NCBI GenBank assembly: GCA_947247005.1
Contig: OX365955.1
Coordinates: forward strand, 20,255,322 to 20,319,321
Direction of reading: 5' to 3'
Source of the DNA: Spisula solida
Taxonomy: Eukaryota > Mollusca > Bivalvia > Venerida > Mactridae
Length of the DNA: 64,000 bases
The notes under the pieces are model-generated. The model was not told where the DNA came from, did no database searches, and was given only the letters and a program-made list of their open reading frames with translations. Numbering within the stretch: position 1 is the stretch's first letter; every line of letters begins with the position of its first letter. The translations under genes and the position numbers were made by a program. Shown here one piece after another: positions 11,589 to 19,993 of this stretch.

Positions 11589-13702
11589 GGGTGTAAAATG
11601 CAGATAGGCTTTTCACCTGACTCGTGGAAGGGCGTTTATTTTACCAAGGTGTCTGTCCAGATTAATGTCGGAATTGGACATTTGGTGTCCTCTTTCAGAT
11701 GCCCATGTATGCCAGAATCGGCTATTGGATTTTTTACGAAATGAATTCAAACTTTATTAGACTACATTAAAGCCATTTAAACACGAGAGCAACTAATTGT
11801 GAAGGAAGCTGACAGCCAATGTAAACTTGTTTGAAGAATATCTACAAAGAAACAACGGTTTTGCATAATTAATTGAGAATCAACAATAATTAAGTCTTTT
11901 CAGTTGGTGTCTTGTCTGCTTTCACATATTTAAAATGTAATAAATTAAAACGGTAAAAAATCGGGACTCTGAATATTTAATACTTTCAGAATGAGAAAGG
12001 ATACAAATTGTAAAGCACAAAAACGACAACTGTCGATTCGGTGAGAATCGAAGTGACTACTGAGCACAAGAATGACAAATACCCCTCTTGTCTTGTTGTA
12101 GGTATTGTGTGCGCTTTATTTATCGTTCTGACTGACATAAATATAAAGGTTTACGTTTAGTTGAGTTCCTGGTCATATAACAATGATGCATAACTATTTA
12201 TGGCCTATATTGAACATCGTGTACAAAAGGTTATGGGATTACTAGTTAGAGGCTCAATGACATAATGATTATCACCTAACAAGTCTGATTAGCAAGAAGC
12301 CCCGAATGATTGAGACTTTTTGTCGAACTACTAATTAGTTTGCATGGATATTACCTCAATTACGGTAAGTTGATCGACAGTGTAACCGGAAATAGTTGCT
12401 TCAGAATTTCCACTTACTAAGTTAAGCGATGAGGTATTTGCGGTTTGAGTATCCCACATCATTATGCTATACTTATGGTACTTCGTTATTTCAAATATCA
12501 AGGTTTGTCAAACTCTTCATACGAGGGATGTTCCATAAATAATGAAACTGTTACAAAATCTGGAAGTTTATGCGTACAGTAAAGTCCGTTTTCAGATTTA
12601 AACAGGCCAATTCGTACCACTGTACATCGGACAACGTTCTGAATAATGGCGAATGAAAATGTGTTAGGTTTATAGACACAATGAAGCTTCATGTTCACAG
12701 TTCACATATTTACAGATAGATTTGTCGATTCGAATCTGGAAGGACGTGGTTTAAAGACACTGGGCAGGGTGATCTATATAACTCATCATCAACTAAGAGT
12801 ATTAAGACTTAATAGTGAAATATGCCTGACCAGTTGACATTTTGTTCCAAAATAAGCATTGATTTTATCATTATGTAACGAAGAAAATGTAATTAAAGAT
12901 GGTGCCTAATTGCTCGTTTGATCGATACGAAAAGTAAAAATTGTTATCACGTAGAAAATCACCAATATAATCTATTTCCAAACTAAAACGTGTCTCGGTC
13001 AAAATACAAACATACTATGGTAATCCAAGAGCTAGCTTGCAGATACTCTTTTGTTGCGATTTGTATTTTTAGAGACATGTACGTTTTTCTAGAATTCCTC
13101 CTCTTGTTGAATTATTTCAATAGTACACAACGTAATAATACTGTGTGGACAATACGAGATTCATGGTTCTCCTAGTCGACAACGGGGAATAATATAATGT
13201 CTTCTTTACAAAAGCCCACTTCCCATGATTAAATCATCCATTTAATCAGATTCTTCAAATTACTATTACTGCGACAAATCCACCTTCACAAAAAGAAAGA
13301 AAAACAACCAGGAAAAATTTAGGAAAAGTTTGAATGATGCACTATAATTTAATTCGTAGTTCGCTTTTTGTCATCTTAACTTCAAATCATGAAGTGCGCA
13401 TTTGGGCGTTTCATTATTTTGTAATTAGAAATAGTTATTTAATTACATGTTTTTGCCTATTGTCGTGAAATACAGATGCTCTGACATGTTTGCAGCAATT
13501 TTTGTATCTGCTGAACGCGGGAACAATATATTCCCCGATGTAACTAATTACAGACCAAGGATGGTTTTCACAAAGCATCGTAGTAGAAAGCTTAAGCTTT
13601 TCTTAGATTTTCTTAAATTCCAATTGAAATCCACTAAGTGTATCAGCTAAACAATAAAAACAACATTGTTGATATTTTGAATAGTTTTACGGTTTATGTA
13701 TA

Positions 13703-13768
13703 GAGTTACTATAATTACTAAGAAAACATGGTATTGACTCGTGTTTTTCTTGGTGATTATAGTAACTC
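13703..13768. repeat. Foldback hairpin (copy 2)
   Basis: GAGTTACTATAATTACTAAG pairs with CTTGGTGATTATAGTAACTC around a short loop. It is the compact counterpart of 6867-6972. Confidence 0.65.
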
Positions 13769-14021
13769 GTCAATGCGTGGGAGATAAGCGCAACATAAAT
13801 ATTTTACTTTAACTAAATTGTAAAACTTTCTACTACGATGCTTTGTGAATACCACCCCAGGTTCTTCATTGTATGACGTCAGAGACGATAAACGCTTCTT
13901 TGAGCGGCGTACTTTTTGATGATCTACAGAAAAGAGAAGCGAATCAAGATATTGTAGGCTTCTGCAAGAAATATATAATTAAAATGAACTCATTATGCAC
14001 GATATCACCTTTTTCATTCTG

Positions 14022-14170
14022 TGGCCTCCGTAGCTCCATGGTTAGTGCGCTTACCGTCTAATCTGGCAACCCGCGTTCAAATCCGGGTTGAGGCACACAT
14101 ATACATATGCCTGCCATATTTCAGCAGTATTCTGACTGGCAAATAAAGGCTCTGCTCGGCATTTAGTTTG
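14022..14170 (+). mobile_element. tRNA-derived SINE
   Basis: The tRNA-like head contains an A-box-like TAGCTCCATGGTTAGTGCGC and a B-box GTTCAAATCC. A body follows with CCTGCCATATTTCAGCAG and CTGGCAAATAAAGGC. Related copies lie at 26329-26465 and 52721-52868. Copy 1 of the duplication lacks this block, so it inserted after the duplication or was lost from copy 1. It is not a functional tRNA gene, because the acceptor and anticodon stems do not close properly. Confidence 0.8.
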
Positions 14171-14257
14171 GGTTCCCTTGCCGCCCCTAAACAATTAATT
14201 TTCAAAACTGAACTTGATATTTTGACTCCGACTTCGTCCCATACAGTAGGGAATAAT

Positions 14258-14386
14258 GAATTCTCGTTCGGTTATGTGTTGGTCAGTGTGCCTTGTAATT
14301 GTGGTTTATGATGTTTTTTAATGTGTTCTGTGCTCAGCTGATTAAGTTGAGTGTTGCCTTTCCTGGCCGACTTTATGTTATCTTTA
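14258..14386 (+). repeat. Dispersed 'GTGCTCGGCTG' repeat, copy a
   Basis: Consensus landmarks are TCTCGTTCGGTT near the start, GTGCTCGGCTG in the middle, AAGTTGAGTGCTGCCTT, then CCTGTCCGA. It directly follows the SINE at 14022 inside the same copy-2-specific block. Related copies are at 17185, 18241, 61436 and 63118 (plus) and 47372 and 58946 (minus). Confidence 0.7.
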
Positions 14387-14711
14387 TGAATCATTACCAC
14401 TAAAAGGTATTTTCTCTTGATTTTAATGTTTCGGCATTTAGCCTTTATTAAAATGTTACACAACGAAATGTCCTCTACATCCATTTTGAATAGAATCCTT
14501 GGTTGGTTGGTGTTCTGACATCAAATCCAGTCATTTGTGAGATTTTTGTAAAGGCCGAATGTAGAAACGTTAAAAATAAAGAGCAAAAGCTTCTTCTGGT
14601 TTGGTTGTTGCAATGTATATTATGTGTTTGTGTTACGATGTGCTTAACGGAAGGTCCGCTATATTCGCCGGTCTCTTCAAATGTCAGTGTTCTGGGTAGA
14701 GATGAACAAAT

Positions 14712-14780
14712 CGTGACGTACACCCTTTTAGTATTTTGTATATGATAGTATCTATATAATACTAAAAGTCCTACATCACG
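14712..14780. repeat. Short foldback element in copy 2
   Basis: CGTGACGTACACCCTTTTAG pairs with ATACTAAAAGTCCTACATCA around a short AT-rich loop. It is absent from the matching place in copy 1. Confidence 0.55.
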
Positions 14781-15372
14781 ATACGGTCACGTGTGTCCTT
14801 GAGTTGCTAACTAAATCCCGTCTTGTTATCCTTGTGCTTTTTGTTGTTCTCCATTTGTGTGTGTGTAATGTTCCTTTTCGTCCTACTTGTTGCCTAAATG
14901 ACATGGTGCTTTGTGTTCTGTTATTTCTGTAAGGTGCTGCTTTCCATTTCAGAACTGAGTGTTAGATTTCGTAGTTAGAGGACAAAACTGTGCTTAAAAC
15001 ATTATACTGTTTCTGTTGCAGTAGATCACGTGTCGAGGTTCGAATCGTCAACCACATTCCGACAATAAATGCTTTATTGATGATCCTAAACATGTGTTAT
15101 TACCTTTATTTGTTTCTTAAATTTATACCACTGATACCTGAAATTATTTTTCACTACAAGAAGTCTGGTCCCATACCTAATGCTGAACTCCAACCAAGAG
15201 AACTGTTAGTACTTGCATAGTTTGTATTCTGTATGATCCGGCAAGGTTGCAAACCCCGACGAGTCCGCCTTCTTCATCAATCATATTGTCTACGATCATT
15301 TCATGCAATTACAAAGAAGTTGCCAGAAACTTTTGATGGGCGAGTTAGTGCTGGTTAATAATCAATAATAGA

Positions 15373-16085
15373 AAAACACGGTTTGGTCAACTGACCGCCG
15401 CTTATACATCTCACATGTATTACTGAAATATGATAGCACGATAAACAGCAACTCAACCACTTCATTAGCGACCAAACACCAATACGACTGAGCTAACTTA
15501 TGGCCCAGCTGGACTTCGTCGGGGTTAGCCGTATGATATTCTGACTAGTTAATCAACCCGGGGACTCAATCATTGTGCAAAGTATGAACAAAGGGGTATC
15601 AGATAATTAAATATCAGTAAAACAACATGCACGTTGCATTCATAAAAAAATCATAACTCCAATCTATGTTGATAATTTAATAAATTATGAATGCCAAAAA
15701 AATGCAAAATTTGTTTCTAAAAGATATTCTTCATGTAATAGAAATACATGTGTCCAACAATATGATTAGAAATTAATACATTATGCTTAGTATATCAGAG
15801 AATGAGTTTGCACAGTGGAACTTCAAATACAAGTTATAAAGAAAACTATACTTAAGTAATTAGTCATGAAATATACACCAATTATTTACAGTTTAATTAC
15901 TGAAAAATATACTACCCCAATTAGCAAAGTTTTTTTTAAGAAGTAGTCATTATCATTCACATGTTCGTATAATCGTACTGTCTCTGTCTTTATCGTTAGC
16001 ACCGTTATAAACTATTTTATATTATTAACACTAAACGGCATCTGCATGTGAAAGCATGTGTAATATTTAAAAGGATCTCAAAAGT
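15373..16085. other. AT-rich intergenic or 3' flanking stretch
   Basis: I see no gene here. It contains an ATTAAA near 15892 on the reverse strand that could serve as a weak polyadenylation signal for the minus-strand candidate gene ending at 16086. I cannot confirm that role. Confidence 0.3.
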
Positions 16086-16293
16086 TTACATGAGATCAGA
16101 TTCATTCGCGTTCAGTAAATTAATGTGTTTAAGGTCGATAAGTTGGTAAAATTCCGTTTGCAGAGAGATGAGTGTTGCTTTTAAAACATCGAAGTCTGGC
16201 AGGTGCTCCATGCTTCCATACAGAAAGGCAATACTATACATGCCGGCTGTTCTCGTATTCCACAAATGGAACTGACCACGGATCGTCGGTGTC
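16086..16293 (-). CDS. Candidate terminal exon of an unrecognised protein
   Basis: On the minus strand a good acceptor (CTATCTTTCAG) precedes 208 bp that, after one base, run open for 68 codons to TAA. The peptide begins TPTIRGQFHLWNTRTAG, contains MYSIAFLYGSMEHLPDF, and ends NANESDLM. GC content is higher than in the flanks, and the hydrophobic and aromatic pattern is protein-like. It enters in phase 2. The segment at 19537-19623 leaves in phase 2, and joining the two gives an arginine at the junction. I do not recognise the family. It could be a genuine 3' exon or part of a decayed gene. Confidence 0.4.
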
Positions 16294-16745
16294 CTGAAAG
16301 ATAGAAAATACTACTATTATTTATTATCAGTCAAATGGTACAATGTAAAATATCACCTGCACGACTCTAATAAAATACACATTATTTTCATTTTAAAATT
16401 ATTATTTTTTAAATCAAATCCTCAAACAATTCTCATTAAACGTGTGCAAGCGAAACTGACAATGGTTCAATTTTCATTTGGAGTCAACTAAAATCATGTT
16501 GAGACATTGTCTAGAGCACAGGTAGTCGATCATCTGGTACCCTACTCCCCCAGTCAATTCAAACCTTATTGTTATTGGCTACCAATTTAATGATCATATC
16601 AAATAGCTAAAACAAGGTAAAATTGGGATTGCTGGGGAGTGTTTGGTACAAATAGGGTACGTGCTAACTGTCTATGATCTAGAATAGAAACATATTCAGC
16701 TTCTTCATCCCATCACCAATTTAAGTTCGACGTTCGTAAGATTAC

Positions 16746-16917
16746 CTGGACCAAGCCTGGTCTTACCCCAACACAAATATCATTCCTCAAATTGCAGATA
16801 GTGTGCACCCTAATTTCCATAGTTGTGGGGTATGCACTTATGGAATGTGAACTCCACCAAAGTTTCACACCATCCTTAAGGACACGACAAATGTGGCTAC
16901 TTAAAGCATAACTGTGT
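16746..16917 (-). CDS. Candidate exon (unrecognised), minus strand
   Basis: A 172-bp open segment lies between an acceptor-like CTGTATTGAACAG and a donor GTAATC. A stronger donor-like GGGGTAAGACC sits 26 bp earlier in transcript order. The single open frame gives 57 codons including SSHICRVLKDGVKLWWSSHS and ending RPGLVQ. It enters in phase 2 and leaves in phase 0, which does not fit the 68-codon frame of the segment at 16293. It may belong to another splice form, or it may be a remnant. No family is recognised. Confidence 0.25.
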
Positions 16918-17184
16918 CTGTTCAATACAGGCATATTTAATATACTGGTAATAATAATTTATTAGGATTTAATAAATTTGGTTTTTAAGTTCATGTTTCA
17001 GCCTATATAAACACCTGAAACTATGCATTTCAGCTTATCTATAGCTACTAACTACATTTACATGTAGGCCATATAACCTTTATATAGCCTTAATCCTATC
17101 GTTCATCTTTTAGAGCTGAAACTAAGTCATCAACGTTTTATAGCTGAAAAAATGTCTTTTGAACTTTCAGTTGTTAAGTTTCAT

Positions 17185-17298
17185 TTCTCCGTTTAGTCGT
17201 GTGATGGGCATTGTGCCGGGTAACTAGTCTGTGTTATATTCCGTGCTCGACTGTTTCAGTTGAATGCTAGTTTCCCTGTCCGATTCCGTATTATCCTT
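17185..17298 (+). repeat. Dispersed 'GTGCTCGGCTG' repeat, copy b
   Basis: Diverged landmarks are present: TTCTCCGTTTAGTCGTG, GGGCATTGTGCC, GTGCTCGACTGTTTCAGTTG and TTTCCCTGTCCGATT. It is preceded at 17100-17180 by AGCTGAAACTAAGTCAT-type modules like those next to copies at 26455 and 47465. Confidence 0.65.
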
Positions 17299-17910
17299 TG
17301 ACTGAATTCAATATCTAATGAAACGACACGCAATGGAACTACATGTTTAAACACGGACACGCAAACTAAATGAGCCCAAATACCGTTACATTAAAACGGA
17401 TATCTGAACACGCAACCACGAGAGCTAGCGTGTACGGGCAGTGCACCCGTGGCCAAAAATCTGTGATGGATTTAAAAACTGGTATACGCGTGTCATTGTA
17501 ATTCCTTAAGTTATTAGGTTCAGAATCAATGGATATAATTAGAAAAGTTTTTGTTGTTAATATTTTATTTCTTGCGCGTGCAAAATTTCCAAATCAAGAC
17601 AAAAAGCAAATGACCATAATGTCCCTTGATTAGAAAAATAATGCTGAAAAACATGCATTCCGATTTCGACTAATTTAAGGTGGAGCAAACATGTATTATA
17701 AAGAACCAACTACTTTTGAATGTTGATGAAATGTGTTTGACTAGGTATAAGAATGAGATGTAGATCGGGTATGTTCTCTCTTTTAGTCTGAAATATTACG
17801 TGTGTCCGTATGATTAAGTAGAAAAAAATCAAATTTGGTGATCAACGCTCAACATTAAGTACCATTGAAGCTATGTTTTTCATAGAGTTTTTATAGCCAA
17901 AACTGGGCTT

Positions 17911-18240
17911 TCAGCATTTTGACATGTGGTACTTGTACTTGCGACATTTTGACATGTGGTACTTGTACTTGCAACATTTTGACAGCTGATACTTGTACTT
18001 GCGACATTTTGACATGTGGGACTTGTACTTGCGACATTTTGACATGTGGGACTTGTACTTGCGACATTTTGACATGTGGGACTTGTACTTGCGACATTTT
18101 GACATGTGGTACTTGTACTTGCGACATTTTGACATGTGGGACTTGTACTTGCGACATTTTGACACGTGGGACTTGTACTAGCGACATTTTGACACGTGAG
18201 ACTTGTACTTGCGACATTTTGACAGCTGATACTTGGACTT
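17911..18240. repeat. 30-bp minisatellite, 11 units, an E-box in each
   Basis: Eleven 30-bp units in register (GCGACATTTTGACATGTGGG followed by ACTTGTACTT). Every unit carries a CANNTG hexamer: seven CATGTG, two CACGTG and two CAGCTG. The units at 17971 and 18211 share the same GACAGCTGATACTT variant. Because the unit length is a multiple of three and contains few stops, long frames run through it on both strands (for example CQNVASTSP repeats on the minus strand). I regard those as by-products of the repeat, because the flanking parts of the minus frame derive from the repeat at 18241. Confidence 0.9.
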
Positions 18241-18448
18241 TCCTGTTTCTCGTTCATTTGTGTATTGGGCATTCAATCTTTGGGTACTGTAAGTTGTGTA
18301 ATAGTGGTCTGTGTTGTTTGTATGTGTTCTGTGCTCGGCTGTTTAGTTGAGTGCTGCCTTCCAATAGGGACATGGTTTCAAATAATCTGAGTTTACCATA
18401 TATATGGTGCACTCGGATAATGTGACACCACGTGCCTTCCCAGTCCGA
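18241..18448 (+). repeat. Dispersed 'GTGCTCGGCTG' repeat, copy c, interrupted
   Basis: TTCTCGTTCATTTGTGTATT, GTGCTCGGCTGTTTAGTTG and AGTGCTGCCTTCC are followed by a 70-bp foldback insertion (18363-18432). The expected end, CAGTCCGATTGTTC, resumes after it. The minisatellite at 17911-18240 abuts its left end. Confidence 0.75.
18363..18432. mobile_element. 70-bp foldback element with 8-bp target duplication
   Basis: The insert reads as an imperfect hairpin: ACATGGTTTCAAATAATCTG pairs with the rear half, which on the reverse strand reads ACGTGGTGTCACATTATCCG; the centre is ACCATATATATGGT. TGCCTTCC occurs at 18355-18362 and again at 18433-18440 and splits a known dispersed repeat, so it is a clean 8-bp target-site duplication. 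That length suggests mobilisation by a hAT-type transposase. The assignment is inference. Confidence 0.75.
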
Positions 18449-18491
18449 TTGTTCACTAGATCTTTTTTGAAAAATAACAAACCGCACTTAC

Positions 18492-18657
18492 CGGAAATGC
18501 GCTCCGTTCCCGATATGCTTTTCTCCCTGTTGCAAGAATGATACTCGCTAATTTGTTCAATGTAGATTTTCTGTCATTAACATTACCAAGATCTGTTAAT
18601 TGTCTATCTACTCCTGTCTGTCTATTTAAGTCTTCATCAACTGCGTCTTCTAGCGCC
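18492..18657 (-). CDS. Candidate exon, helical protein segment (unrecognised)
   Basis: On the minus strand, GTTGTTCGGATTCAG is followed by 166 bp ending CATTTCCG and a perfect donor GTAAGTG. After one base, 55 codons are open, starting ALEDAVDEDLNRQTGVDRQL, continuing NVNDRKSTLNKLASIILATG and ending YRERSAFP. The charge pattern is typical of a folded helical protein. Phase is 2 in, 0 out. The acceptor lacks a strong pyrimidine tract. Together with the neighbouring frames at 18816-18998 and 19537-19623 it suggests a minus-strand gene or recent pseudogene. The family is unknown to me. Confidence 0.35.
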
Positions 18658-18815
18658 CTGAATCCGAACAACCAGAACTCATTTACAATAATATATTAGC
18701 TTCAGTCAGACATATAAACAATTATACCATTTAACTGCATTCTTAATTCAATGTTTAATTCTCTTACGGCGCATCGTGTCTCCCTATTACGTATTCTTGC
18801 AACATATGTTTATGG

Positions 18816-18998
18816 TTAGTATACGATTATTTGAAGAGTATTACGTTTTAAATCCTGCGCTCTTCTTAGAATGCGGTCTAAACGTTTCGAATGTTGTCCA
18901 ACTGTCGTAAGATTATTTAAATTGATTAAGTCAGAATTGTGTTGAAAGGATGTTTGTTGTAGATTTTGAGCGTGGGCCAATAGAATGGACGAACACAT
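18816..18998 (-). CDS. Candidate small ORF or first exon (unrecognised)
   Basis: An ATG at 18998 opens 60 codons on the minus strand: MCSSILLAHAQNLQQTSFQH at the start, then LNNLTTVGQHSKRLDRILRR, then AQDLKRNTLQIIVY and stop. The central part is strongly basic and amphipathic. An internal acceptor-like CTTACGACAG and a donor-like AAACGTAATA would make a shorter exon. The position just upstream (in transcript order) of 18492-18657 suggests the same locus, but I cannot find an unambiguous phase-matched junction. Confidence 0.25.
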   Translation of the reverse strand: MCSSILLAHAQNLQQTSFQHNSDLINLNNLTTVGQHSKRLDRILRRAQDLKRNTLQIIVY

Positions 18999-19536
18999 AT
19001 AATAATATTATACGGAATGCGATCTGAATGTAGGCAGTCTGTCTTGAATTCTCTTTAAAATTCAAGAATTTTCATTCCGCCTCTAGAGTGATTAGGGCTC
19101 TATACAAGTATCGTGCACGAATCCTTTGAAGCATGTTCCAAGCGCATTCTAAGTAACTGAACAACATTTTAACAAAGTGGTAAGAACTTTTGCCGATTCG
19201 ACATTCCCTTCCGAGTGTGTTTATTTTTCTTCCGGCTTGTTCTGCCCCATGAAAAGGGATTGATTTGACTGGAATATTTGTAATACATTTTCACGTAATA
19301 CTGTAAACCAATTGCTGTTTACAATAGATGATAAAACGAATGTTTGCAAGAATGCGACTGGTGCTGTTTATATTGAGCAGGCATCGCTATCCGAATATAT
19401 TAAACAACCGTTATTATAAAATTTATTTATATCTCATCAATACATCACATATAATGCAATAAACATGGTATTCTAAATTATCATAACGAATGCACATATA
19501 AGTAAGTGTGTCAAAGTACAAAATTTATTTTCTTAC

Positions 19537-19623
19537 CTATTAATTAAACTTGTGTAAATATCTGTACGTGACGGACTTCTTTTTGCAGCCACGCCCAAAC
19601 ATCTTGGAGCGTATGGATATCTC
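19537..19623 (-). CDS. Candidate exon, phase-compatible with 16086-16293
   Basis: An 87-bp minus-strand segment lies between TTTATATTTTCAG and the strong donor ATAG-GTAAGA. The frame that stays open across the donor gives 28 codons, RYPYAPRCLGVAAKRSPSRT then DIYTSLIN, entering and leaving in phase 2. It can join in frame to either 18492-18657 or 16086-16293. A second frame reading DIHTLQDVWAWLQKEV hits a stop before the donor. No family is recognised. Confidence 0.3.
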
Positions 19624-19723
19624 CTGAAAATATAAAATAGACGTTAAAAGATAAGCGCATTGGTATCTATATAAAGTTAAACAGACTGTCAGCACCCAAT
19701 AATTAGAAAGTAATATAGCCAAA

Positions 19724-19993
19724 TCGATGGCTTAGAATAGAAGGTCGTAAGTACTTCTTTCGACCTTTAAAGTACTAACGACCTTATAAGACGCGTGCAT
19801 ATTTAAAATCTGCATCACAAGGCGCTTCTTATGAGCCTTCTTTCATGAAAATCGGAACTGGTAATGTTGACCTAACCGAAATTTAAACAAGCTTGTTTTT
19901 TTGCCATAAGTAAAGAGTAGTTTTCAGACAGTTTTTCTTGTTTTCTCAAAACATCGAGTTTGTACTTACGACAATCTCATTCTTAGTCAGCGA
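19724..19993. mobile_element. MITE family M1 (TCGCTGGCTTAGAA), copy 1
   Basis: The left end TCGATGGCTTAGAATAGAAG and right end CTCATTCTTAGTCAGCGA are diverged terminal repeats. Internal landmarks are AAATCTGCATCACAAGGCGC, CTTCTTATGAGCC, GAAAATCGGAACTGGT and TAAAGAGTAGTTTTCAGACA. Five other copies are in this window. Confidence 0.8.

Larger units (their letters stand above)
8512..15372 (+). repeat. Segmental tandem duplication, copy 2
   Basis: This is the second copy of the unit at 1-8166, in direct orientation. It lacks the 1.9 kb element of copy 1 but carries its own insertions: about 90 bp near 10520-10615, a MITE at 11442-11588, a tRNA-SINE block at about 14022-14386, and a short foldback at 14712-14780. 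After subtracting copy-specific insertions both units are roughly 6.3 kb. No long reading frame is conserved between the copies. Confidence 0.9.

Noticed and set aside
14022..14095. Possible functional tRNA gene
   Set aside because: Boxes are present, but the acceptor and anticodon stems do not form and the sequence continues into a SINE body seen elsewhere.
17880..18350. Long open frames through the 30-bp minisatellite on both strands (up to 143 codons)
   Set aside because: A 30-bp unit without stops keeps several frames open. The flanking codons derive from a dispersed repeat. No splice or signal features support translation.
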